Shown here: piece by piece, positions 17,701-25,383 of the stretch
Layout of the letters: each line of letters starts with the position of its first letter
How positions within the stretch are numbered: position 1 is the first letter of the stretch
NCBI RefSeq assembly: GCF_001552715.1
Contig: NZ_BCRS01000025.1
Coordinates: 1 to 45,236 of the forward strand
Length of the DNA: 45,236 nucleotides
Direction: 5' to 3'
Origin: Mycolicibacterium vaccae NBRC 14118 = CIP 105934
Lineage (GTDB): Bacteria > Actinomycetota > Actinomycetes > Mycobacteriales > Mycobacteriaceae
Notes under the pieces: model-generated
The model's database searches: none
Seen by the model: only the letters and a program-made list of their open reading frames with translations
Told to the model about the DNA's origin: nothing
Made by a program: the position numbers and the translations under genes

Positions 17701-18369
17701 TCACACCTGGGCGTCGGGGAACGCGATCACCGACAGGAAGCGGATCGGGACCTCGACCAGGTCGACCGGGCCGTGGGCGCCCTCGCCGTCGATCTGCAGC
17801 GAGTCGCCGGGGTGCAGCCGGTACACCGACCGGCTGTGGCTGTAGTCCATGACGCCTTCGAGCATGTAGATGAACTCGGTGCCGGGGTGCTGGAACAGCG
17901 GATAGGTCTGGCTCTTCTCCGACAGCGTCACCTCGAGGCATTCCAGCCGCTTGTGCTCGCCGCGCAGTGAACCGAGCAGCTGGTACTCGTGGCCCTCACG
18001 GGTGCCCTCCCGCACGATGCGCGCACCGGTGCCCGCCTTGACGAACGCAGCCGGGCGTTCGACGTCGGCGCCGCGGAACAGGCTGGTCACCGGCACATCG
18101 AAGCCCTTGGCCAGCAGTGCGAGGGTGGACAGGCTGCACGAGGTCTGGGCGTTCTCGATCTTGCTCATCATGGCCTTGGAGATGCCGACCCGCGCGGCGG
18201 TCTCGGCGACGGTCAGGCCCTGCTGTTGGCGCAGCAGTCGCACATTGCGGCCGATCGCTGATTCGATCTCCAGCTCCTCGACCGGCGCCGCAGGGTCGCG
18301 GTCCCGGGCGGTGCCCGAGGTGTTGCGCAGCAGCGGGCCGTGGTCGGCCGAATCTTCTGGGAGGGCCAC
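17701..18369 (-). CDS. XRE-family regulator with C-terminal cupin domain
   Basis: A 222-residue regulator: residues about 38-95 form a helix-turn-helix (IGRNVRLLRQQQGLTVAETA, then VGISKAMMSKIENAQTSCSL), and the rest is a cupin barrel (PLFQHPGTEFIYMLEGVMDYSH ... YRLHPGDSLQIDGEGAHGPV) that probably senses a small ligand. This architecture (PuuR-like) often controls amine and polyamine use. It is the last gene of the nitrogen cluster, 9 bases after the FAD oxidase stop codon. The most likely target is the cluster itself, for example the inverted repeat over the glutamine synthetase promoter at 23904. Confidence 0.87.
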   Translation of the reverse strand: MALPEDSADHGPLLRNTSGTARDRDPAAPVEELEIESAIGRNVRLLRQQQGLTVAETAARVGISKAMMSKIENAQTSCSLSTLALLAKGFDVPVTSLFRGADVERPAAFVKAGTGARIVREGTREGHEYQLLGSLRGEHKRLECLEVTLSEKSQTYPLFQHPGTEFIYMLEGVMDYSHSRSVYRLHPGDSLQIDGEGAHGPVDLVEVPIRFLSVIAFPDAQV

Positions 18370-18378
18370 GGTCTCTGT

Positions 18379-19587
18379 CTAGCGCATCTGTCCGGCGCCG
18401 ACGTAGGGGTAGGGGGTCTTGAGCGGATCGCCCTCGGCGAACCGGGACCACCGGAAGTCCGCGGCCGGGATGCGGGAGTCGCTGCTGTGGCCGTCGACGA
18501 CGAGGTCGGCGACCAGCCGGCCGACCGCCGGGCAGATCTTGAAACCGTGCCCGCTGAAGCCGGCCGCGACGATCAGCCCGTCCAGCGGCGCGGCGGAGAT
18601 GATCGGGTTCCAGTCCGGGGTGACGTCGTAGCAGCCGGCGTAGCTGCCGCGGATCGCCGCGTCGGGGAAGCCGGGGAAGCGGGCGCCGACCTTCTCGACG
18701 GTCACGTCGACGAAGTCGTCGGTGGCCCGGTTCAGGTAGTCGTCCGGGTCCGCCGGCTCGATCGCGTCGTACCCGGGCAGGTCGCTGTTGCCGAACAGGA
18801 TCTCCCCGCCGACCTCGGGCCGCACGTACTGCAGCGACACCAGATCGGAGAACACCGGCACCGGGCCGGTCGGGACGCCGGGGTCGATCATCACGATCTG
18901 TTCGCGGATCACCTTGATCGGCACGTCCAGGCCGTACGGCGCGAGGAACGGGCGGGTCCAGGCGCCGGTGGCGACGACGACGGTGCCGGCCGAGATCTCT
19001 GCGCCGTCGGCCGTGCGCACCCCGGTCACCCGGTCGCCGTCGACGAGCAGTTGCGTCACCGTGGTGCCCTGCCGCACCCGCACCCCGGCCGCGCGCGCCG
19101 ACGTGGCGAACGCCTGCGCGGTCTGATACGCGTCGCCGTACCCGCCGCGGCGCTCCCAGCCGAACGCCGCGAACGGCGTCAGGTCGGCGAACGGCCACAG
19201 CTTCGCGACCTCGCTCTTGTCCATCTCCTCGGTGTCCACCCCGACGGCCCGTTGGGCGGCAAGGCTTTTGCGGAGCGCGTCGACGTTCTGCTCGCCGACG
19301 CCGACGACGTAGCCGGTCTGGCGGAACCCGATGTCGAGCGCCGGGTCGCCGAGAAGTTCCGGCGCGTTCTCGAACACTTCGAGGCCGTCGGCGGCCATCG
19401 CGGCCAGTGAACTCACCCCGTAGTGGCACCGGATGATGCCGCTGGACTTGCCGGTCATCCCGGACCCGACCGTGTTCCGTTCGGCCACAACGACATCGGT
19501 GACGCCACGGCGGCTCAGTGCCCACGCCGCGGCCGCACCTTCCAGCCCGCCGCCGACGATGACGACATCGGCGGTCGCATCCGTCAC
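18379..19587 (-). CDS. FAD-dependent amine oxidoreductase (DAO family, sarcosine oxidase beta-like)
   Basis: A 402-residue flavoprotein with the N-terminal dinucleotide motif VVIVGGGLEGAAAAWALSRRG, the DAO-family segment GSGMTGKSSGIIRCHYG, where sarcosine oxidase subunits hold flavin, and the C-terminal GFSGHGFKICPAVGRLVADLV. Relatives oxidise N-methyl or N-alkyl amino acids to the amine plus aldehyde. The heterotetrameric partners (alpha, gamma and delta subunits) are absent, so it probably works alone or with another electron acceptor. The GTG start 19585-19587 overlaps the stop of the FMN protein by 4 bases. In this cluster an N-substituted glutamate is the most natural substrate, which is inference. 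Confidence 0.82.
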   Translation of the reverse strand: MTDATADVVIVGGGLEGAAAAWALSRRGVTDVVVAERNTVGSGMTGKSSGIIRCHYGVSSLAAMAADGLEVFENAPELLGDPALDIGFRQTGYVVGVGEQNVDALRKSLAAQRAVGVDTEEMDKSEVAKLWPFADLTPFAAFGWERRGGYGDAYQTAQAFATSARAAGVRVRQGTTVTQLLVDGDRVTGVRTADGAEISAGTVVVATGAWTRPFLAPYGLDVPIKVIREQIVMIDPGVPTGPVPVFSDLVSLQYVRPEVGGEILFGNSDLPGYDAIEPADPDDYLNRATDDFVDVTVEKVGARFPGFPDAAIRGSYAGCYDVTPDWNPIISAAPLDGLIVAAGFSGHGFKICPAVGRLVADLVVDGHSSDSRIPAADFRWSRFAEGDPLKTPYPYVGAGQMR

Positions 19588-20954
19588 CAGCTGCCGCCTC
19601 GACCCGGGATCCAGTCCGTGCCCGCCAGCGGAATCCTGGCCATCGCCGCGGCCTCGATGCTGACCGCGACCAGGTCGTCGGGCTCCAGGTGGCAGACATG
19701 GGACTTGCCGCAGGCACGGGCGATGGTCTGGGCCTCCATCGTCAGCACCCGCAGGTAGTTGGCCAGCCGGTGCCCGCCGGCGACCGGGTCGAAGCGCGCC
19801 GCCAGCTCCGGGTCCTGGGTGCTGATCCCCGCGGGATCCCTGCCGTCCTGGAAGTCGTCGAAGAACCCCGCTGCGCTGCCCAGCTTCTCGTACTCGGCGG
19901 CGTAACGCGGATGGTTGTCGCCGAGCGCGATCAGCGCCGCGGTGCCGATCGCGACCGCGTCGGCGCCCAACGCCAGCGCCTTGGCCACATCCGCGCCGTT
20001 GCGGATGCCACCGGACACGATCAACTGCACTCCTTTTCTTCCCGTCGCTCCGCTCGCCCCGGTCCGGTGAACGCCCAGTTCTTGCAAGGCCTGCACCGCC
20101 TGCGGGATCGCGGCCAGCGTCGGGATCCCCACGTGCTCGATGAACACCTCCTGGGTGGCCGCCGTACCGCCCTGCATGCCGTCGACCACCACGACATCGG
20201 CGCCGGCGTGCACGGCGAGCTTGACGTCGTAGTAGGTGCGGGTGGCGCCGACCTTCACATAGATCGGCTTTTCCCAGTCGGTGATCTCGCGCAGCTCGTT
20301 GATCTTGATGGTCAGATCGTCGGGCCCGGTCCAGTCGGGATGGCGGCACGCCGAGCGCTGGTCGATGCCCTGCGGCAGGGTGCGCATCCCGGCGACACGC
20401 TCGGAGATTTTCTGTCCCAGCAGCATTCCGCCGCCACCGGGTTTGGCGCCCTGCCCGAGCACCACTTCGATGGCGTCGGCCTTGCGCAGGTCGTCCGGGT
20501 TCATCCCGTACCGCGACGGCAGGTACTGGTAGACCAGGTACTTGCTCTGCCCGCGTTCCTCCGGGGTCATGCCGCCGTCACCGGTCGTGGTCGACGTGCC
20601 GACCTCGCTGGCCCCGCGGCCCAGTGCCTCCTTGGCCGGGCCGGACAGCGCGCCGAAGCTCATCCCGGCGATGGTGACCGGGATATCCAGGTGCAGAGGA
20701 TGTTTGGCGAATCGGTCGCCGAGCACCACGTCGGTGGCGCAGCGTTCCCTGTAGCCCTCCAGGGGATAGCGCGACATCGACGCGCCGAGGAACAGCAGGT
20801 CGTCGAAGTGGGGGAGTGGCCGCTTGGCACCCCAGCCGCGGATGTCGTAGATGCCGGTGTCGGCGGCCCGCTGGATCGCCGCGATGGTGGCCCGGTCGAA
20901 GGTCGCCGATTCGCGCAGGCCCAGCCGCGCGCGGTCGTCAGGACTGTTGCTCAT
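19584..20954 (-). CDS. FMN-binding glutamate synthase family protein (MgsC/GlxD-like)
   Basis: A 456-residue protein corresponding to the FMN barrel of glutamate synthase, similar to N-methylglutamate synthase subunit C. Core motifs are DIPVTIAGMSFGALSGPAKEAL, GQGAKPGGGGMLLG, VVVDGMQGGTAA and LIVSGGIRNGADVAKALALGADAVAIGT. Where classical glutamate synthases hold three Cys ligands of a 3Fe-4S cluster, this protein reads AAGFFDDFQDGRDPAGISTQ without Cys, so no such cluster is expected. Residues about 298-308 (TGASGATGRKG) look inserted relative to the usual VHxxVQLIVSGG join, and that DNA matches the repeat found before asd. The start overlaps the GXGXG stop by one base. Confidence 0.83.
   Translation of the reverse strand: MSNSPDDRARLGLRESATFDRATIAAIQRAADTGIYDIRGWGAKRPLPHFDDLLFLGASMSRYPLEGYRERCATDVVLGDRFAKHPLHLDIPVTIAGMSFGALSGPAKEALGRGASEVGTSTTTGDGGMTPEERGQSKYLVYQYLPSRYGMNPDDLRKADAIEVVLGQGAKPGGGGMLLGQKISERVAGMRTLPQGIDQRSACRHPDWTGPDDLTIKINELREITDWEKPIYVKVGATRTYYDVKLAVHAGADVVVVDGMQGGTAATQEVFIEHVGIPTLAAIPQAVQALQELGVHRTGASGATGRKGVQLIVSGGIRNGADVAKALALGADAVAIGTAALIALGDNHPRYAAEYEKLGSAAGFFDDFQDGRDPAGISTQDPELAARFDPVAGGHRLANYLRVLTMEAQTIARACGKSHVCHLEPDDLVAVSIEAAAMARIPLAGTDWIPGRGGSW
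20036..20060 (-). repeat. in-frame copy of a short GC-rich repeat inside the FMN protein gene
   Basis: The first 22 minus-strand bases from 20060, starting GGGGCGAGCGGAGCGACGGG, match the 30-bp units at 27335-27394 with one difference (G for A at the 11th base); the tail GAAAAG versus AGATAG is looser. The copy encodes residues 299-307 (GASGATGRK) and keeps the reading frame. Confidence 0.7.
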
Positions 20955-21649
20955 CAGTAGGCACCCGCATTGTCGACGTGGAAGTGATACAGCGATCGGG
21001 CCGACCCGTACCGGGTGTAGGCGGTGGTGTCGTCGCCCTCGAATCCCGCTGCCTTGAGCAGCATCGCGAGCTCTTCGTGGTGCTCGTCGCGCATCGGCTT
21101 GGCGATGCAGTCCGCACCGAGGGACGCGACGTCGCCGCGCACGTACAGCCGCGACTCATAGATGGAGTCGCCGAGCGCCTCGCCCGCGTCGCCGCGCACG
21201 ACCAGCCGCCCGGCCTGGGCCATGAACGCGCTCATGTGCCCGACGTCGCCGCCGACGACGATGTCGACGCCCTTCATCGAGATGCCGCACCGAGCGGCGG
21301 CGTTGCCCTCGATCACCAGCAGCCCGCCGTGCGCGGTGGCCCCCGCCGACTGTGACGCATCGCCTTTGACCCACACCGAGCCGCTCATCATGTTCTCGGC
21401 CACCCCGGTTCCGGCGTTGCCGTCGATGATCACGTCGGCGTGCTGGTTCATGCCCGCGGCGTAGTAGCCGACGTGGCCGTCGACGGTGACGGTGACCGGC
21501 GCGTCGAGTCCGACAGCGACGTTGTGTGCCCCGGCCGGATACTCGATGCGGAAGTCGCCGGTCAGGTGCGGCGCGTGCAGTGCGGTGTTGACCTCGCGCA
21601 GCGGAGTCGTCCGCAGATCGAACGTCACCGGATCGGTCACCTGCTCCAT
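20954..21649 (-). CDS. GXGXG-motif protein (glutamate synthase alpha C-terminal-like, MgsB/GlxC)
   Basis: A 231-residue protein made of the right-handed beta-helix found at the C-terminus of large glutamate synthase. Repeats of the G-x-x-G-x-x-G type are visible: VTVDGHVGYYAAGMNQHADVIIDGNAGTGVAENMMSGSVWVKG in outline (residues 52-95), then LLVIEGNAAARCG, IVVGGDVGHMSAF and LVVRGDAGEALGDSIYE. It serves as a structural scaffold between amidotransferase and FMN domains. The start ATG 21647-21649 overlaps the amidotransferase end by 13 bases. Confidence 0.85.
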   Translation of the reverse strand: MEQVTDPVTFDLRTTPLREVNTALHAPHLTGDFRIEYPAGAHNVAVGLDAPVTVTVDGHVGYYAAGMNQHADVIIDGNAGTGVAENMMSGSVWVKGDASQSAGATAHGGLLVIEGNAAARCGISMKGVDIVVGGDVGHMSAFMAQAGRLVVRGDAGEALGDSIYESRLYVRGDVASLGADCIAKPMRDEHHEELAMLLKAAGFEGDDTTAYTRYGSARSLYHFHVDNAGAY

Positions 21650-22545
21650 GCGTACACCACCTCGGGTTCGGGTTCCCAGATCCGCGCCTGCTCGACGCCG
21701 GGAAGTGCTGCCAGCGCGCGGTATTCGCTGCCCATTGCGACCCAGTCGGCGGTCTCGGCGATCACCGCGGGCTTGCACGCGATCGCGTCGCGCACCACCG
21801 CGAACGAGTCGCGGTTGGAGACCAGCAGCGTGTAGAAGCCGTCGAAGGTGGCGCAGAGTTCCTTCAGCGCGCTCTCGACGTCGCGGCCCTCTGCCAGCAG
21901 CCGGGCGATGAAGCGGGCGCCCACCTCGGTGTCGTTCTCGCTGTCGAATGTGACGCCCGCGGCGCGCAGTTCGCGGCGGATGGTGGCGTGGTTGGCGAAC
22001 GATCCGTTGTGCACCATGCACTGGCCGGGGCCGACCGCGTACGGGTGGCAGCCGGCCGGCGTCACCGCCGACTCGGTGGCCATCCGGGTGTGCCCGACGC
22101 CCTGCCAGCCCTGGGCTTTCGCGAGTTCCCAGCCCGCGGTGAGGTCACGCGGGTGTCCGACGCCCTTGAGTACCGCGACGTCCGGGCCGAACCCGGCGAC
22201 CAGCGCGTCGGGGTAGGCCGAGCGCACCGCCGTCAGCAGGACCTCGGAGGCGACGTCCGCGGACAGCACGTGGCTGCCCCCGACGGCGACGCCCGCGACG
22301 TCACTTCCCAGTGCGGCGGCCACTGCCGCGGCGACCTGGTCGGCGTCCTCGGCGCGGCCGGTGCCGAGGTCGGCCACCGACACGCAGCCGGCCCCGGCCG
22401 GCGACCAGGCGGGGTTGCCGTAGACCGCGACCCCGGCCGAGTCGCTGCCGCGATCACCCATCTCGCAGAGCATCCCGGTCAGCAGTTCGCCGAGCCGGGG
22501 ATAGAGCTCGGGCGTCCGCAGATGCAACCCGACGATCCCGCACAT
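21637..22545 (-). CDS. class II glutamine amidotransferase (glutamate synthase N-domain-like, MgsA/GlxB)
   Basis: A 302-residue Ntn-type amidotransferase beginning M-C-G-I-V-G, so Cys2 becomes the N-terminal nucleophile after Met removal. Other family marks are GDRGSDSAGVA, GHTRMATESAVTPAGCHPY, MVHNGSFANH and NDTEVGARFIARLL. It should remove the amide (or substituted amide) group from glutamine or a gamma-glutamyl amide and hand it to the FMN protein. Its gene lies 34 bases after the synthetase stop and overlaps the GXGXG gene. Together the three genes equal one split glutamate synthase large subunit; no small NADPH-binding subunit is encoded nearby. Confidence 0.88.
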   Translation of the reverse strand: MCGIVGLHLRTPELYPRLGELLTGMLCEMGDRGSDSAGVAVYGNPAWSPAGAGCVSVADLGTGRAEDADQVAAAVAAALGSDVAGVAVGGSHVLSADVASEVLLTAVRSAYPDALVAGFGPDVAVLKGVGHPRDLTAGWELAKAQGWQGVGHTRMATESAVTPAGCHPYAVGPGQCMVHNGSFANHATIRRELRAAGVTFDSENDTEVGARFIARLLAEGRDVESALKELCATFDGFYTLLVSNRDSFAVVRDAIACKPAVIAETADWVAMGSEYRALAALPGVEQARIWEPEPEVVYAWSR

Positions 22546-22579
22546 GGCGCAATCCCTTTCGTGTGGAGGTGGATTCGGC

Positions 22580-23887
22580 TCAGAAGGCCGTGAGGTACTG
22601 GTCGAGCTCCCACGCGCTGACCGAGCTGTGGTAAGCGAAGAACTCCTCGCGTTTGACGCGCGCGAAGTACTCCGCGACCCCGGGGCCTGCGGTGTCGAGC
22701 ACGCCGGTCACCAGGGGGTCGGTCTCGAAATCCTCGATCGCGTGCAGCAGGGTGGGCGGAAGCGTCCTGGTGCTGACGCCCTGCCCGACGGCGCCGGGGT
22801 CGGTGCTGCGTTTGATGCCGTCGATTCCCGCGCCGAGCGCGGCGGCGATCGCCAGATAGGGGTTGGCCGAGCCGTCCCCGCCGCGCATCTCGATTCGGTC
22901 GGAGTCCGGGACGCGGATGTAGTGGGTGCGGTCGTTGCCGCCGTAGGTGGGCAGCCGGGGCGCCCAGGACGCCCCCGAGGACGTCGACACCGCGCCGGTG
23001 CGCTTGTAGGAGTTCACCGTCGGGGCGACCACGGCCTGCAGCGCGCAGGCATGTTCGAGGATGCCGCCGATGAACCCGTAGGCGGTGTCGGACAGGCCGA
23101 GGCCCCGGCTGTCCTCCTCGGCGGGAAACACCGGGGTGCCCCCGCTGGTCAGCGACAGGTGGAAGTGCAGGCCGCTGCCGGTCTTGTCGCCGAACGGTTT
23201 CGGCATGAAGGTGGCGATCATGCCGCGCTCGGCGGCGATCATCGACAGCAGGTAGCGCAGCGTGATCACCCGGTCGGCGGTGGTCAACGCGTCGGCGAAC
23301 TCGAAGTTCTGCTCGAACTGGCCGTTGCCGTCCTCGTGGTCGTTGGCGTAGTTGGACCAGCCCAGCTGATTCATCGCGGTCGACACCGCGGTCAGGTGGT
23401 CGTACATGCGGGTGACGCCGCGGGCGTCGTAGCAGGGCTGGGCGGCGGTGTCGGCGGTGTCGGCGACCGCGATGCCGCCATCGGCGTTGCGGGACAACAG
23501 GAAATACTCGACCTCGGCCCCCACCCACGGCTCGAACCCGGCGTCCGAGCAGCGCTGGATCAGGGACTTGAGGATGACCCGCGGCGCATACGGCCACGGT
23601 TGTCCGTTGACGTGCGGGTCGCAGTGCACGAGCGCCAGGCCGTCCTTGACGAACGGGATCGGGGTGAACGACTCCGGATCGGGGATGGCCATCAGGTCCG
23701 GGTCCTTGGGTTCCTGGCCCATCGCGCCGACCGCATAGCCGGCGAAGCCGACGCCGTCGGTCGCCAGCAGGTCGACGGCCTCGACCGGCACCAGCTTGGC
23801 GCACGGCTTGCCACGCAGGTCGACGAACAACGCGAGGATGAACTTGGTGCCGGATTGCTCGGCCAGAGTTGCCAGGTCAGAAGCCAT
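22580..23887 (-). CDS. type III glutamine synthetase / gamma-glutamylmethylamide synthetase-like (GlnT/GmaS)
   Basis: A 435-residue ATP-dependent ligase joining glutamate with ammonia or an amine. Glutamine synthetase active-site signatures are present: GAEVEYFLLSR, NDHEDGNGQFEQNFEFAD, GSGLHFHLSL, VNSYKRTG and RIEMRGGDGSANPYLAIAAALGAG. It ends YLTAF without the C-terminal adenylylation-tyrosine region of GlnA-I, and its length (435) fits the GlnT/GmaS group. In methylotrophs GmaS makes gamma-glutamylmethylamide, the substrate of the MgsABC-type enzyme encoded just downstream here. The ATG at 23885-23887 has weak upstream purines (AAGGACGGGA). Amine specificity cannot be read from sequence. 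Confidence 0.83.
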   Translation of the reverse strand: MASDLATLAEQSGTKFILALFVDLRGKPCAKLVPVEAVDLLATDGVGFAGYAVGAMGQEPKDPDLMAIPDPESFTPIPFVKDGLALVHCDPHVNGQPWPYAPRVILKSLIQRCSDAGFEPWVGAEVEYFLLSRNADGGIAVADTADTAAQPCYDARGVTRMYDHLTAVSTAMNQLGWSNYANDHEDGNGQFEQNFEFADALTTADRVITLRYLLSMIAAERGMIATFMPKPFGDKTGSGLHFHLSLTSGGTPVFPAEEDSRGLGLSDTAYGFIGGILEHACALQAVVAPTVNSYKRTGAVSTSSGASWAPRLPTYGGNDRTHYIRVPDSDRIEMRGGDGSANPYLAIAAALGAGIDGIKRSTDPGAVGQGVSTRTLPPTLLHAIEDFETDPLVTGVLDTAGPGVAEYFARVKREEFFAYHSSVSAWELDQYLTAF

Positions 23888-23903
23888 TTCCCGTCCTTGT
23901 CTC

Positions 23904-23921
23904 TTGATGTGAATCAAAGTA
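23904..23921 (-). promoter_or_regulatory. promoter with overlapping inverted repeat before the glutamine synthetase-like gene
   Basis: TACTTT (23916-23921 on the minus strand) fits a -10 element. TTGAT-GTGA-ATCAA (23904-23917) covers its downstream edge and the expected start of transcription, as an operator for a repressor would. The XRE-cupin protein at the cluster end is a candidate binder. The pair shows that the synthetase can be transcribed separately from amt. Confidence 0.45.
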
Positions 23922-23950
23922 TCACGCAGGGAAACCCACCGCACGGCGAG

Positions 23951-23984
23951 CGGCCGGTGCAGGCGCGTACACCTGCACCGGCCG
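23951..23984 (-). terminator. strong GC-rich hairpin downstream of amt
   Basis: CGGCCGGTGCAGG and CCTGCACCGGCCG pair over 13 bases with an 8-base loop, starting 9 bases past the amt stop. It separates amt from the synthetase operon. A T-rich run is lacking. Confidence 0.7.
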
Positions 23985-23993
23985 GCCCCTCGG

Positions 23994-25247
23994 TCAGGCA
24001 GGCTGAATTTCGTAGGACGCCTCGCGGTGGAACGCCGCGTCGATGCCCTTCTCCTCGTCGTCGGGCGAAATGCGAATGCCGACAGTCTTTTTCAGTACGA
24101 AGGCGATCGCGAACGCGACGGCGAACGAGTACGCCATCACCGCGGCCGCGGCGACCGCCTGCTTGCCCAGCTGATCGATGCCGCCGCCGTAGAACAGGCC
24201 GTTGGTGGCGTTCGGCATGGTCTCGCTGGCGAGCAGCCCGATCAGCAGCGTGCCGATGATCCCGCCGACCAGGTGCACGCCGACGACGTCGAGCGAGTCG
24301 TCGTAGCCGAAGCGCTCTTTGAGGCCGACCGCGTACACGCAGACCGCGCCGGCGACGGCGCCGAGGATGATCGCGCCGACCGGGGTGACCGCGCCGCAGG
24401 CCGGGGTGATCGCCACCAGACCGGTGATCGCCCCGGAGGCCGCCCCTACCCCGGTCACGTGCCCGTCCTTGAACCGCTCCACGGCGATCCAGGCCAGCGT
24501 CGCGGCGCATGTCGCGACGAACGTCGTCACCATCACGATCGCCGCCGAGTTGCCCGCCGACAACGCGGAGCCGCCGTTGAACGCATACCAGCCGGCCCAC
24601 AGCAGCCCGGCGCCGAGCAGGGTCAGCGGCACGTTGTGCGGCTTGCGCAGCTGGCCGAAGTTCCGCGACTTGCCCAGCACGATCGCCACCGCGAGCGCGG
24701 CGGCGCCGGCGTTGATGTGCACCGCGGTGCCGCCGGCGAAGTCCAGTGCGCCCAGCCGGTTGGCGATCCAGCCGCCGACCGAGTCCTCGGTGACCACGCC
24801 GTCGAACGCGAACACCCAGTGCGCGACCGGGAAGTAGACGAGCACCGCCCACAGCGCCGCGAACCCCATCCACGCGCCGAACTTCATCCGGTCGGCGACC
24901 GCCCCGGAGATCAGCGCGACGGTGATCGCGGCGAACAACGCCTGGAACAGTGAGAACAGGCTGACCGGCAGCCCGGCCACGGTCGTCATGGGTTCGGTCA
25001 GGTTCGTCATCCCGGCGAACTCGGTGAAGCTGCCGACGAAGCCGCCGTAGCTCGTGCCGAATGTCATCGAGAAGCCGAACAGCACCCACAGCACGCCCAC
25101 CAGGGCTGCGGCGCCGAACGTCATCATCATCATGTTGGTCGAGCTCTTCACCGACACCATGCCGCCGTAGAACAACGCGAGGCCGGGGATCATCAGCGTG
25201 AGGCCGATGATGCAGCAGAGCATGAACGCGGTCGTCCCGGTATCCAT
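23994..25247 (-). CDS. amt: ammonium transporter (Amt family)
   Basis: A 417-residue, 11-helix ammonium channel of the inner membrane. The conserved twin His of the pore are His177 (GGTAVHINAGAAAL) and His325 (DVVGVHLVGGIIG), and the family signature DGHVTGVGAASGAITGLVAITPACG is intact. The C-terminal tail has the usual cytoplasmic segment (KKTVGIRISPDDEEKGIDAAFH) that meets PII proteins. The ATG at 25245-25247 is chosen since AGGAGG lies 6 bases upstream; the earlier in-frame ATG falls in the leader. A GlnR-type box lies about 88 bases upstream, matching the nitrogen-starvation control known for the equivalent M. smegmatis gene (amt1). Confidence 0.93.
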   Translation of the reverse strand: MDTGTTAFMLCCIIGLTLMIPGLALFYGGMVSVKSSTNMMMMTFGAAALVGVLWVLFGFSMTFGTSYGGFVGSFTEFAGMTNLTEPMTTVAGLPVSLFSLFQALFAAITVALISGAVADRMKFGAWMGFAALWAVLVYFPVAHWVFAFDGVVTEDSVGGWIANRLGALDFAGGTAVHINAGAAALAVAIVLGKSRNFGQLRKPHNVPLTLLGAGLLWAGWYAFNGGSALSAGNSAAIVMVTTFVATCAATLAWIAVERFKDGHVTGVGAASGAITGLVAITPACGAVTPVGAIILGAVAGAVCVYAVGLKERFGYDDSLDVVGVHLVGGIIGTLLIGLLASETMPNATNGLFYGGGIDQLGKQAVAAAAVMAYSFAVAFAIAFVLKKTVGIRISPDDEEKGIDAAFHREASYEIQPA

Positions 25248-25334
25248 AGACGTCCTCCTGCGAGTGTGCGGCTCCTGCGTGGAGCCGATCACTGACAGTT
25301 ACTGCCGCTCCTGTTAACTGGACGGTCGCGCCGC

Positions 25335-25350
25335 GTTGCGTCGGCGTAAC
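25335..25350 (-). promoter_or_regulatory. GlnR binding box upstream of amt
   Basis: On the minus strand GTTAC-6 bases-GCAAC matches the actinobacterial GlnR pattern GTnAC-n6-GnAAC exactly. It is centred about 95 bases before the amt start, a place suited to activation. Nearby GTTAAC and GTTAC half-sites (25298-25318) do not have this spacing. A small hairpin (GGCTCC-5-GGAGCC, 25270-25286) follows in the leader. Confidence 0.65.
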
Positions 25351-25383
25351 CAGCTCCTGGCAGCTGCCTGTGAGGCCGGCGCC

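Noticed and set aside
18379..19587. Heterotetrameric sarcosine oxidase or N-methylglutamate dehydrogenase operon
   Set aside because: Only the beta-like flavoprotein is present; no alpha, gamma or delta subunit genes are found in the window.
23918..23935. Second GlnR-like site before the synthetase
   Set aside because: The half-sites ATCAC and GAAAC are spaced by 5 rather than 6 bases, so it does not meet the pattern.
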